A stretch of DNA of 64,000 nucleotides from Mesaphorura yosii. Lineage: Eukaryota > Arthropoda > Collembola > Poduromorpha > Tullbergiidae. Shown piece after piece: positions 13,001 through 25,648 of this stretch. Numbering within the stretch: the first letter of the stretch is position 1; every line of letters starts with the position of its first letter. The translations under genes were made by a program, and so were the position numbers. Location: assembly GCA_009869945.1 (NCBI GenBank), contig WIXG01000107.1, forward strand, positions 124,001 through 188,000. Direction: 5' to 3'. Below the pieces are notes generated by a model. The model did not search any database and was not told where the DNA came from. It was given only the letters and a program-made list of their open reading frames with translations.

Positions 13001-16000
13001 GCGTCTGCAATACGACAAAGAAATACCTGTAATACATACGATTTAAAGAAGGAATGGCGGTAACGAGGCACGAATGCACTGTAGCAGCGCAATACGAAAT
13101 CAACAAAATCCGATTTCGAAATTTTTTTGCCGAATTCAATTCACATAATAGGAATTCAAAACTTACGCATGTCCGACTTTGGTTTCAAGTAATTACGATT
13201 TGTTGAGTGTGTTTTGTGTAGTTTGGCCAACATCGTGTTGTCCGTTCCTAAAAACAAAGGAGCGGAGAGATATGCCATGATAATTTAGTATGGGTTTAGT
13301 AACATGGGTTTCTTCGCTAAAATGCTACAAACGAACTGTGGTTTGACGTACCTTTCGGGAATTTTGATTCTTCGTCAATAAGACTCATAATATTTAGAGG
13401 CTTGATGGCAATCAAGTCCAGGGCGTCTTGGTTGTCGATGAATTCAATGTGCCGCCAGGAAATCCCTTCCAAATTGTACTCTTCTTGTTCGAGCTTGAAA
13501 ATGTGTCTCACGAAGAATTGTTGCAGGTTCTCGTTCGCATAATTGATACAAAACTGTTCAAAGCTATCAAAAAGCAAAAAAAGAGCTATCAAATATGTCA
13601 AATATAAAAAACTATCAAATAAAATAACAAATTAATAAAAGCTTATTTTATACACCAGTTATTAATGATTACATCGAGAGAATTCAAACTCGAAAGTGGG
13701 GAAACGAGGGAGAGATTCTGTGTTGACGATGCATGACATACTTATGATAATTACTGTAGTTCCTTACCGCATACGAAATCTATCAAATTAAAAGTTATTT
13801 ACAAACCTGTTGTTGTCGAAATTTTCAAATCCAAAGATATCGAGAACCCCAATTGAGGTATGATGTCCAGCCTTTGGATGATAAATGGCTGAATTGATTT
13901 TGGATACGATCCATATGAAAAGGCGGCCATAAATTCCTTTGGAGAATGCGTCCCTCACGTCAACGCTTTGCTCTCTTGATATGGTGGACACGACAGTTTC
14001 ACCATGAGCAAATATCTGTGACCAGTTGAAATTAAACTTTCCGTACCAATATACACTGCTACCTTGAAATTGATGATTACTTACAGTTTTAGTTGTGAGT
14101 GCTTCAATCAGTGATTTTCGATTGACACCAAGTAAACTGGCAGCAGTATCAACGTGAGACATGTCGGAGATTTCGGTGGCATCCAGATTATCTATGAAAA
14201 TATTAGAAAGGAAAATGATTACTGACATAACATTATCCAGTGTGCTTTCTGACGCTGTGATTCTTCTTACTTATAACAGCGGCTTTGGTCTTGATGTTCC
14301 CGACGTGCAGGAGCAGTGCGAGGACTTTGAGGACCTCCCAAATTTCAGCGTCTGTAAATGTTAGCACCTTCATCGCCGATCTGATGTCAGCGAATTCGGC
14401 ACTATCATCTCGTCCTTCACACGTCACACATTTGCCACCGGTCAGGTAGCGGTAGTCGGACGGCTCCTTCAGATGGAGCTTGACTTTCTCGTCTTTCGCC
14501 AGTCCAGCCAGCATGCAATAAAATATGTGGTAGTTTCTCTCGTCATTGTTCTGCGAGACAATTCTGGACTTTTCGAGCAAGTACTGTTCAATCTTTGCTC
14601 CTTCAATCACGCCACCCTTATTGAAGTGAATGTCGATGTATTTGCCAAACCGGGATGAATTGTCATTGCGAATGGTTTTGGCATTTCCGAATGCTATTAT
14701 CAGAGGTAAAGCTTAGTTCATATGCTCAGGAAATGTAAAGAATGCTCCGAGAACGAGCTTCATACCTTCAAGAATTGGATTCGCCTCGAGGATTTGCTGT
14801 TCAATCCATGAGTGCTTACCGCTAATTGCGGCCAAGTACTGCAAGATTAGTTTTGTGCTCTCTGTTTTACCAGCTCCGGACTCTCCACTAATGACTATGC
14901 ACTGGTCTTGCGAAAAGCGCTTCATGTTTGTGTACGCATTGTCGCCAATCGCAAAAATGTGGGGTGGCAGTTCTCCAATTTTCTTATCCTTGTATAATTT
15001 GATCTGCTCAGCAGTGTAGATTGGAAGAATTTGATACGGATTGACTGCGACCAGGATTGATCCCGTGTAAGTCTAAAAATCAAAGTGAAACAAATGCTGA
15101 AATGCACCGGTGTGTATGAGTAAATAATAGCAATTATGAATTCAATTTTTGGATGCGTGCACGTTGTATTTGTAGGACGGGATGATTGATGATACAAATC
15201 TATGACCAAACACTGTCATCAAGCGCGTCTGTCAGTAGTCAGAAAACTGATAATTTACAACACAAGCAAAAAATGGGCAAACGGTTCTGGCTATCGAATA
15301 TCTACACAATAACTGTTAATGACTTATTGTGTTAATTTTAGTGTCAAATTGTATTCTGTGCCATGCTCAAATACGAATTAGGATGAATAATTCGAAATTC
15401 AAAACTTACGTAGATGAGGTTCTCATTGTAACGAATGAGCAGGTTGCGTAGAATGCCAGCCTCATGTAAGTCCCCCAAAGAGATCATATCCTCCACTCCT
15501 TGGACGGAGGTCGGGTGCATGGCCTTGATCCTCCGCTCGGGATTAAGCCATGATTCCTGAGGAGAAAGCATAAAACACGCCATTGATTCATAAAGCATTT
15601 CACTTAATTCTTAATTTGATAGTTGACGTCTATTTCTGTAGTTGTCTGTCTGTAATCAGACGGTAGTCTGATTTTCAAAGATTTCCGTTTCTTTATATTG
15701 GAAATATATCTCAGTTTGATATGCTTTGATGTAGATTTTGTATTTATTGTAGTCATTTAACGCAGCCAATTCGGTCAATTGCCACTTCATTTTGACGTAC
15801 GGCTATGCATGAGACTGAAAAGTTATGCAATGCGTTATCTTGAATTGTGTGGCTGGAATGCGGGGCTGCTCGCTATTGGCAATCGGCAATGTTGATAATA
15901 TGCGTACTGAAGGTTATGGGCCTTATCTTCTGCAGAATTATTGATTCGTATTTTCGTAGCACCGTCCGGCAGTGCGTCGAATTGTTCTCGAGGATAAAAG

Positions 16001-16923
16001 GCAACTCGAGCACTCATTTGCTAGACCAAACAATAGCATTCGTGTACAGGTACAATTCAATTCGCTATTCGTAAACCAAATAAGGACACGGCTGTCATTC
16101 TGTAACTGCATATGACTTTATAATGGGTGTCATTTAATCGTGTAAATGTCATTATCACATACTTTAGCGTACAATCTTTCTTTCCTGGTACAAATATGCA
16201 AACAAAATATGATACAGTTATTCTGCTGAATACATCCACAATCCGCATCTTCCTTTCTTTCTTACGGCCATTTCTGGATTGAAGTTGAAAAGAACAAGAT
16301 TCACAACAGTATGACACATTTCAAAAGAAATGTATGAAACTGCGCTTTTAAGTTGGACTTGGGCATAGCACACAGGAACACAAGAAAATGACTCTTCTGA
16401 ATTTTGGCATCACTTGCATTGCAGGACTTCCAAATCTAATTTGTGTAATTGACGCAATTGTTATTCGGCAAGCATACCGCATGAAACTTGTAAACTTGTA
16501 CTATCTTGCTTGATTTAATGACTAAATAAATGTGACCCGTGTGGTTTCTGCGGATTGTGGATTTAAAATTCAAGCCACGTCCTGTGATTAACACAACAGA
16601 AAGAATCAAATTGAATTCGACTTACCTTGCCATCATCATCGCGCACTTGGATTCGTCTTCCCTCGGCAGACACCACTTTAGCCCCAATTGCAACATCGAA
16701 TTCACGGTTGGTTACAGGCTCAATCCAAATATAGTCACCCTGTTGGGCATTAAAAGAGAACAGTAAAAATAAGATTCAATGCGAATGAGTAAAATGAGCC
16801 TCCTGGCGTAGTGCAACAATTAAACAATTAAGTCCAAGTGTAATTTACCAAACCAAAGACTTGATTATCGACACCCTGGGCGTCGTTGTTATTCGGATCC
16901 ACCTTCGGAGTTGGTTTCTTCAT
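4041..16923 (-). CDS. ck: Unconventional myosin VIIa (crinkled/MYO7A orthologue), complete, 40 exons
   Basis: Actin-based motor of actin-rich protrusions and sensory bristles or hair cells. Exons, in transcript order: 16923-16849, 16739-16626, 15556-15410, 15072-14766, 14693-14271, 14191-14085, 14015-13807, 13563-13352, 13247-13167, 13004-12942, 11195-11002, 10925-10728, 10651-10566, 10497-10460, 10279-10228, 10139-9950, 9865-9749, 9678-9367, 9294-9205, 9128-8856, 8790-8570, 8480-8234, 8159-7986, 7925-7806, 7743-7462, 7396-7152, 7077-7005, 6942-6840, 6755-6653, 6581-6200, 6125-6045, 5970-5898, 5838-5666, 5601-5325, 5265-5159, 4935-4914, 4846-4750, 4678-4581, 4496-4278, 4204-4041. The sum is 2,182 codons plus stop (human about 2,215). 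Domains: motor about 63-740 with P-loop GESGAGKT (175-182), switch [10 protein letters not shown] (224-232) and switch II DIFGFE (450-455); five IQ motifs about 755-870; charged helix about 872-975; MyTH4-1 about 1006-1247; FERM1 from about 1253 to 1550; SH3 about 1551-1660; MyTH4-2 from about 1700 to 1855; FERM2 about 1856-2182. Key motor residues are intact, so it should be an active ATPase. One exon is only 22 nt. Confidence 0.96.
10291..10336. repeat. Short tandem repeat in a myosin VIIa intron
   Basis: About four imperfect copies of ATTAACAGTTCA occur in a row in the intron between exons 14 and 15. The unit spacing varies from 12 to 15 bp. It looks like ordinary slippage-born intronic repeat. 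Confidence 0.7.
11251..12801 (+). pseudogene. Frame-broken gene-like stretch antisense within myosin VIIa intron 10
   Basis: I do not recognise this protein. The first piece at 11251 starts [19 protein letters not shown] and runs into a strong donor (gtaaga). A second piece at about 11655-11740 and an overlapping one in another frame (about 11720-11890) both look coding. A piece ending at 12030 splices in phase at a good donor (gtaagt) and acceptor (tttcag) to 12112-12402, which ends in a stop. The next 400 bases are open only in another frame (about 12400-12801; e.g. [31 protein letters not shown]), with no intron-sized gap between. Frame changes at two places suggest a decaying gene; sequencing indels or a very short intron are alternatives. 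It lies wholly inside the intron 11196-12941 of the myosin gene, on the opposite strand. Confidence 0.4.
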
Positions 16924-18719
16924 TTTCTTATTTCCGGTTTTATGTCAACGTACGATTGAACTACGCAAATACTTTACAATCAAGAAATTTGCCACATTTT
17001 GCCTAACACAACACACAGCAGGTGTATGTGCCTGGGAGGCCTTAAGCAGAAAAGAACCTCAAAGCCAATTTGTGCACCAATCAAAGTTATTCATAGATTG
17101 GGCAATCGCCATCGGTCTATGATTCAACTGGCATGAACGTCCAAGCTTCTCGTGCTCTCCATTGCAAAAGCGCATGCTCATGTCCGTGAAGCAGATAAGA
17201 CTGACGTAAATCAAGATACGAGAAATTCCACTCATTCGGTCATACTATTAGCAATTCTAATTCCAACCATTAGTGTCGCAGTATATGAGTTCTGCTCTTA
17301 TCTGGCCTCTTGACAAGACAAGCGAGTCTGCAGTGCAGACATGGACATGCGTTACAGGTATGGCCTCTTATGGAATAGAGCTTGGCTTGAGTAAAGTGAG
17401 TGCGATTGTCGGGAAAGTGAGTGTCAAAACTGCGTATCTCGTCATTGTTTCTGTTTGTCCAATTACTGGTGACCTCTTTTACCCTTACCAAAACTAATTT
17501 CTTAATTCATAGTCTAGCAGCATGACCCATGTAGAGCACAGTGATTGAAGTTGGAGTCACCGAAGTTGAAATTTGAAATTGTACCTTGTACGATGTACGT
17601 TGTTAACAAGAATAAACATTAGTCAATTTTTGCGAGTTGTTGGGCTATACCACGGTCCGAATAAAAAGCTATTCTAATTAGTCATGAGTCATGGTCATTA
17701 TGCGATGGAGATGGGTTCAGACTGTACTGTGCTGCAGCAGAAGCAGCGTAACAGAGTGCAAACGGAAATAAATTTCATCAAAAGACCGGAAGCATGAAGG
17801 CTTCCTGCCATTTTGTACCTGCACGACGACTGTGACGCGGCAACCAGACACGAGCTAATTTCGTATTCCATAAAAGTAATAGTCAACTTGTTTATGGCGC
17901 AAATTGGAATTCTTGTCCGCATAAAATTTAAAGCAAGTTTCACACGCTACACAACAGAGGTCAACGACAAAGGGTGTACCCGTCTAGGCTCAAGCGGACT
18001 CATACCATGTTTTCTTTTTTACAGGAATTTCGTTCAATTAAGGCACTCCCTCAAATGGTGCCTCGCGTATACTGACTTTTGTTTTGTCTGAGCTTTTTGT
18101 AAATCGGTTATTAGTTCAATGCATTCGCATTTTTTGAAACAATGATTCCATTCAAGCTCTGTGTCGCATCTTACAAGCTACCAAGTTCGCACAGTAAACA
18201 GCATGGGGGTTAGCTTTAGAATCCCTGCAAGGAATTTGATCGAAAGCGTAACGGCATAACAAAGCGTTTAATTTTAATCAGCCTCACGTATTTTGAAAAT
18301 AAATTACAAGATTTTTAAGAGTTAACACTTTCAAACCCATTCTACATAAACATACATAAACTACTTTTACATCATGCCCACATACAAAACACACGAACAG
18401 CAGCAGCTTCAGTGCTCTTAAACTTGATGAACCACGGCAAAAACCAACCTCCGTTTTAGCGTAGCAAAATTCAAGCAAAAAAAGAAGTATCTTTACACAA
18501 AATTGGTGATAGTTAAGTTGACCAACCACGAACCAACCGAAATGACACCATTTTCACCAGGAGTCGGACAGAGGCGGCAGTTAAGAAAACCAAATGTCAA
18601 TTAAATGTGAGCTCTTGATCAAATTTACTCCGGTGTCACTTGAACTTTTGGTTTCTTTAAAAAGGTTACTAATAGCTGATTCAAAGCGTTGGAGAGTGCT
18701 GACACTGGTTGTCGGTCAA
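16924..18719. other. Upstream region of myosin VIIa; no gene seen
   Basis: This stretch should hold the promoter and 5' UTR exon(s) of the minus-strand myosin gene. The short open frames are scattered on both strands with no family-like motif and no supported splice structure. I see no tRNA-like or other RNA gene. Confidence 0.5.
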
Positions 18720-19303
18720 GTTGGCGAATTTCTAACCTAACTGGGAAATTTTCCGTTAGGTTGTGAATTACAACCAACTTGGCAAGTTCGGCACTTTGAC
18801 CTCGTAGGTTTTAAACAATTCGCCACTCTGACTGCGAGTACTCGTCCATCAAACCGAATGCCTGAGAGTCTTGCTCAGCTCAGTTCCCTCGGTTTCAGTA
18901 GCAGATTGGTATTCACTGTGTCGGTTGACTCCTTGAACTGTGTTAAATGGCGAAATGGAAGGGAATGCCTTCGAAAGAGTAAAGGACGGAATTCCAAAAA
19001 CGTTCAACTTCGTCGAAGGTTTTCATAGCCGCCTCAACAAGATCAACAAGCAAATTTAACCATAAACTAGTTAACTTGTATACGGAATACAAATCGAAAT
19101 TTAACTATACATGTCTTAAGAAATTAATCAACCAGCTTATTTTATATACATCTGACTTCAAGAAATAATTATTGATTTGTCCATTCGCTATGTTGACAAA
19201 AACTTTGTAATAAATTTATTCGCCATGTTGGCATTTTCCTAAGATTCACCGTTCGCCAAACTGAATTTTTTTCGCCAAAATAGTGATGAATAAATTCGCA
19301 AAC
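18720..19303 (+). mobile_element. Relic of a MULE-like DNA transposon (short transposase fragment)
   Basis: Bases 18937-19059 encode a 40-residue fragment, VLNGEMEGNAFERVK then FVEGFHSRLNKI, before a stop. The N/F-x-x-E-x-F/W-H-x-x-L/F-N pattern is typical of the C-terminal part of MULE/FLYWCH-associated transposases. The fragment has a stop just upstream and no longer frame, so it is dead. GTTGGCGAATTT at 18720-18731 and AAATTCGCAAAC at 19292-19303 form an inverted pair with one mismatch and may mark the ends; I saw no target duplication. The termini are uncertain. Confidence 0.35.
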
Positions 19304-22300
19304 TTAAAATGGAATCCTGACACTTACCCTTGTCACAATAACCATCTTGAACTTTTCTGTTAGGGCGCGTGAAGATTAACTGAGTGCAAGAATCCTCCTG
19401 GGTTAATTCAAGATGTAAATGACATGACCAAATGCATTCAATTGGTTATCAGCACCTGGAGTAAAAAGAAATCATCAACATCAGCCCAAGTCCAAAAACG
19501 ACTAATCGTCTACTTTTAAACTACGAGACGCATTTAGTTGATCATTATGAACATTCAATAATTGCATTTAGATTTCACTCAGGCGCGAGGACTTTCAGCC
19601 CGGAGTAGACGTGCAATAAAAAGCTACAATGCTGTGAAGAGCAAAAAGCAAATTACACGTCAGAAGAGACAAATGCAAGCGGTGCAGGCGGAAACTATTT
19701 ATTATTCTTCATTTGCTTTGCACAGAGCACAATGAGATTACGAATAATATCAAGATTAAAGAAAGTTTTAGCCTCATTTTCTGCGTCCTCTTCGTATTTT
19801 TTTCTCTTGTAGTTTGCATTTTCTTGAGAAAAACATAAAATGAAGTGCATTATGTTTTACACGCTTTATTTGCTCCGCGTGACGATGAAGAAGATGATAC
19901 ACTATCTCCTGGCTGCTAAATACCTTGGGACGCGCAGAAACCTACTTTTACACGAGTCCCCTCGCGGTGCAAAAATATCGTGGTACAAAATTACTAGTTC
20001 CTAATTAAATTAGTCGTCTTCGTTTATGTTGTGAGTTTAATTTTACGACATGCCAAACTCCCAAAAGGAGGGAATTTAAAATTGAGACAGGATATTGCCA
20101 TTTTTCCTAAGGCTCAAGATTAATTACAATAATTTCACCTTTTCTCTCAGCTTCCTAATATGTCCTGAATTATACCCGAAGGTAAGAATGTCTGAAAATC
20201 TTCGACAGCGTCGCCTAGACAGTCCAGCATTTTCAGGTAAGACAAAGAGTCAGCAGTAGGGATGAATTGGTAATTAGACCCCGCATCGAATTACGCACTT
20301 TGCATGGCCAATTATATTGGCAAGCACGCACGACAAGAAAGTGCTACTAGACTTGAAATTAAATCAAGGTCAGGATTGCGATTAAAGGTAAAGGCGGAAA
20401 ATGCAAATGCTATCTTAACAGCTTTGCAAATGCAATGAGGAAAGGGCAGAGGTACGCAGGTGTGGTGAAACGAGCAAATCTACAATCGCCCAGAGAAATG
20501 CACCTTTTGTCACTCCGTTCGCCTGCCTGTTATTCGTTTAACTTGCTGTTCCTCGTAGGCCATCTTCTGTTCCTTGTTCACACCTAATCTGTTTCTGTCT
20601 AACTGTAATTATCGCGAATTCATCTAAAGGCTTTTGAAATTCGAACTTGGGAATGCTAATGCCTGTTGCTTCTTTTTCTCATGTACATAAAACATTCCAA
20701 ATTAGTATAACTGTTCTCGTGAGCTTTTGTTTGTGTGAAACATTTGAATCATATTTAGAGATTTGATGGTGGCGTTGACTTTGACTGAGTTCTGCCGTGG
20801 CTGCAATGAAATCGCAAGGCGCATTCTGCATATGTGCTTTTGCCTTGCTAGTGTTTGTACTTGCCTTTGTTGATTGTTGAGCAAATGCAAACAGGGCTGT
20901 TTTCTAAGTTCAAATCGCGCAGTGCATGAAAGCACAGACTCTGTCATCTGCGTCTCCTTTGCAGGGGAGGTTTAAGAACTCTTCGTGCTTCGATGAGCAC
21001 ACGCAAGACAGCTCAAGGCGAATGGGTCCGCTCCGGCTTGAGCGCAGGAAGAGTGACACCACCACCACCACCAAACGGATGTTAGCAGGCAGACGAGAGA
21101 CGCTGCGACACATGAAATGGCTTCATGATCATAAAATTCTGACTTTCGGAGCTTTCACCTTGCGAAGAAAGATGCAATATGGAATCACGATTATGAAGAA
21201 CCAAATTGTATGTATCAAAACATGGAATTTCCTGTAGATCATTTCTTTTATATTTGAAATCACTGATGCATTTCTATGAAAGCTACGTTTCACAAGCAAT
21301 AAACACGAGCCCTTATGTTTTTTCTGATTATTGATTAGAGCCCAAATGTGTGAAACGTGTCATATTTTGACAAATTCTGAATACTGTGGTATTTGGTTTG
21401 TTTTCCTTTCGAACTCAGCCAACCAGGGCAAAAGGCACACGTATTGACGTACAATTCTCTATAAATTGTAAGTTCGTTTCGTACATCGTGAACATCAGTT
21501 GCCTTGTCTTTAGATTTGGAAAGAATGCATCAAAATTACACATTGCACAATAGGAAGGAAGCGGCGCACGTAATGATAATGTTGTAAGGCTGCTGCAGAT
21601 TGAAATTATAAGTTTATCTCTCTTTTGGTTCAGCTTGGGCAAATTCGCGTAACAAATTTTTGTCTTGAGTTGTGCGATAAAGGAGTTTCTGTGAATGTAT
21701 GGTCGTAAGCCTGGCCTAAACCTGCATACTTGCGCAACACGCAGACAATGGTAACCCTAAGATGCTGGTGTCTAATTTTGAACGAGAGTAGGTGCCTCGC
21801 CTATTTACTTGTAATTGCAGAAAAATGAATTTTAAAAGGTGAAAATTACGCAAGAAGACTCGACAAAATTGATGACTCCATATTTGCACCAATCTCCGTC
21901 TAGCTAGGTTTGAGTGCAAATGAATGTTTGATTTTGAACTGTGTTAGCCTGAATATGTAAAAACGAAAATGGTGTCTAATTTCCAATGCGAGTGAAAAAA
22001 TGAATTGTATCGCAATGAAACCATGAATTTGCACTTCCTTTTAACATATTCATCCCAAAAATCATTCATGAAATGGTTGCTCCTCTTTCTCTTCAGACCT
22101 GTTGAAATTTATGAATTTATAGCCCCTTTCAGCACCTTCAAAATCGTGCAAGCGTCACTGGTTTTCATTGAACGGAGTTTGTTTAGAGTCGAAGATCAAC
22201 TATAAACTAACCAATAATGAAAATTTACGTGTCGTAATTATCAAAGGACGTTGTATTGATGCGGATTCAGGTTTCCCGAACTCAGTTTGAGTGTCACACC

Positions 22301-25228
22301 ACTTTAATGAAGCCGGTGCACAATCTTTCACTTTGTTATACATCATTACAAGTGCAAATAACTCGAAACGAAAAAAGTTGACTTTCGTGAATTTGAACAA
22401 AAGAAGAAGTAAAGTAAAGAAGTTCATGCTTCATACCTTGCGCACCCTTGTCGTACAGTTAATCTAGCTCAACGAGATTAGACACAGCGTAGGGCGAGCG
22501 ACGAAAAGTGGACGATTTAACTTGGCGTACAGGAAATGTCAACTCTGAATGCTTGGAACGACACAGCACAGAGTACGAGTTATGACGGTTCATGCTCCTA
22601 CACACTTGCTGCACACACACATCATTACGATAATTAAAATGGATCACGAATCAGGTAGCGGCAATTAAACTGCATTAAGCCACATGGCAGTCAGACATTG
22701 CTCGGCGTAGGATCATACGCAGTCTTGGCAAGACCTGAAAAACGGTCTCATCTTTCACTTCACTTCTGTGTAGTGCCTTAGTAAATGACATCGGCAAGTG
22801 TACACTGCAATGCAATGGTCGCCCTTTTGTCTCATTAGCCAAGTGCTAGAAGGAAACGAAATTTGGCGAACTGAACTAACTGATGGACTAGCTGTCCACA
22901 TCTAATGCAAGTCACTCCACCGTATTCTGACTTGTGGCACTGATACTTTTATTCACTCGTTCACAGCCTCACAGCTACAAATAAAACGCATAAATATTGC
23001 TTCTCAGTCCAGACTTTAGATGAAGTCGAGCACTTCCAACTGATGGACAGATTCCGTCACTGGCACCTGGCACCGCAAACTTCTGGGTTTCAGAAGCTGT
23101 TCCCGTCAGTCGGAAAATGAAACTGGTAAGTGCGACAGTGCGGCAGCCAAGGGAGAGTGAGAAAATTATAAAAAAGGATTTTAATGTATTAAAATAAGAC
23201 AGAGCTTATGCTCGGTCACTCACACCGTTGTGTTGTAAAACAGCTTGAGTATGCTACAGAATCCAACCACCAACTAGTCTGCAGTACGGTGCCCAACAGC
23301 TCTTGGCGAGACTCGAATTCTGTAGTGTACTATGAACCAATAGTAAACCAACCACCTCCACCACCTTACCGCTGTAAATTAGACAGAAGACTAAGGTAAC
23401 AACAATTGCACTTGCTCACCTGCCATCCATGCTCCGTACGCACTACACAACACTACAATGAATAACTATGCTTAATGCCTTCAACAATCAGACAGACACA
23501 GGACAGGCAGTTTTACTTTTGCTAAAACGTAAGAACACGAAGAGAAGTGCAGAATACGGCTTGGCTTAAACCCTTCCACAAATCGCCCTTTAGGCAATTA
23601 CTTGCAGTGGTGCAATAAAAAATGTGCACATGAAGGAATCTTGTGCTAGCGGAATTTTCTCATCAATGCGGTTACGTTACGCGCAGTGTAAGCTTGCCAA
23701 AACAGACCAAGAAACAAGACGCAGAGCCGCTGAGTTGGCACAAAGAGTTAACTGACTACTTAAGGCATTATTACTGTGCTGTGCTGTATCAACGTGCCTG
23801 TGACACTCACCTTTACCTTTGTAAGGCGTTTATGAATTAACTCGGCTCTGGCTTTTACCTCAAACAAGAAAGATCACTATGCATTAAGGAAAAGGATCAT
23901 TATCATGCATGATTACAATAAGTTTTCATGCCGGTCCTCATAACTTTCAGGAGAGCTGCTCAAGATGACAGGACACGAAGAGGATAATGATAAAAAATTG
24001 AGAAATAAAAGAGAAAGAAAAGTTGAACAATACAACCCGCCCCTGTGCTTCAACTCTGACCAGGCTTGCAGCCGGCATTTTCATTCATAACCAACTAACT
24101 ACAGTAGCTAAGAGGCCAGCATCATATTGCACTGTGAAACTTAAGGACATACGGGTTTTGGTTTAGTGAAACAACATCCCCAAATATTCAAGCGTGTCCA
24201 CATGCATGCGTGTATTCTTCCAAGTCTTGTCTGATGATGTAATGTAGTGGCGACTTGTACTTCATAACGAGTAGAATTACACCGTGAAGAAATCAACAGG
24301 TGCGTTGTTCCAATTGTTTACGGTCGCAATCGCAACCTCAACACGTTTCATTTCAGTCTCCCCTTCTTTGCCCTCACATCACAACCATGTCGCACTGGAC
24401 TGGGCCATATTCCGTGAGTTTGGTAGAGTGTTTTTGTGACGGTAAATATCCGCATCTTATCTTTCCTGTTATATTTTACAATATGGAACCCCATTTGTTT
24501 TATTAACATCACGCTCAGAATCGGAAGAAAATGTCCAGACTGATGAAAGCATGCAAGCAGCATGATTAAATGTCAGTGAAGCCGTTACGAAGACTGAAAC
24601 AGCGAAATCTTGGCCGTTGACAGCGGTGACTGCATCCATGCTTCAAGTAATGCCGAAACTATTCTAATTCCGTTTTGACGAAGGTGCGACGCGTGTGCAC
24701 CAGTAAAGAATAAATAAATTTGTATTCGTGCAATGCAGGGTTGAAATCATGAAGCCTGCTGTTTGTGAGAATCTTCAACTTGACAATGCGATGCGTCGTC
24801 GTGGTGTGAAGTAATATTAATCTTTTGTCCTGTTAATAATGGATTGTTATTATGTTTATTAATGAACAAAACATCTGTCGTGTTTAAAAATTTGCTCCTT
24901 CAAATCAGACACGCAGTCATTCCGTACGCAGATTAGCTTCTGCCGAAGTGTGCTTGGATGAGCTTCAAGTCTGCTAGTGTCCATCATGATTTACGAGTCG
25001 TATATCTTAACGTTTTGCACTAAGGAAAGTGTTCCTAACGATTCCGGAGGCCGACTGTGCCGAAGAAGAGACCGAACAGTAGGCTTGTTGTGAACATGTG
25101 AGCGCGTCTACAAAGTATCTGTAGTATTAAACTTGTTCAATGAAAGATGTCTTTCAAATTCCTGAATTGTGAATTCCAAATAGGTAAATTCAAAATTTTA
25201 TAGGGTTCGGCTTGAAAACTCAAGGCAA
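19304..25228. other. Long non-coding stretch; no gene supported
   Basis: Nearly 6 kb without a convincing exon. The open frames are under about 105 codons, occur on both strands, and lack recognisable motifs or flanking splice signals. No RNA gene or tandem array stands out. It lies between the myosin VIIa 5' end and the transposon relic at 25.6 kb. Confidence 0.5.
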
Positions 25229-25648
25229 ACCGGGCAACAATTTACCTGAAACAATTGTCGGGCTGAAGCGAAAAACTCTATTTCTCGATTTGCTCAATAA
25301 ATAAACAAACAATTTTAACTGAAATAACAATTAAATACAGTAAGTCCAGAAATTAATAGCTTATCATCACTGATAATGATTAATGACGAAAAAAAATCCA
25401 CAACTCGAATGTTGAAGTGCCTTTGAATGCAAAAACGAAACAGCTAGTGATGTATTGCTTTAGCTCCTTTCAGGGAAATGACAGCAGCGTGAAACGCTTA
25501 CACGTCACTTTCAGAACCGAGTATGCAAGTGTCATTTTTCTTTTGCTTTTTACATCGCATTTTCAGTTACAGTGTTCAGTTTCGTGGCAAAATCGAGAGC
25601 TCACTCAGGTAGTCATTGTTTTAATGTTCAGCTAGCTGCTCGATAGTA

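Noticed and set aside
20926-21237. 103-codon basic plus-strand frame
   Set aside because: Low-complexity Thr run, no motif, no splice support, and an antisense frame of similar length overlaps it; chance is likely.
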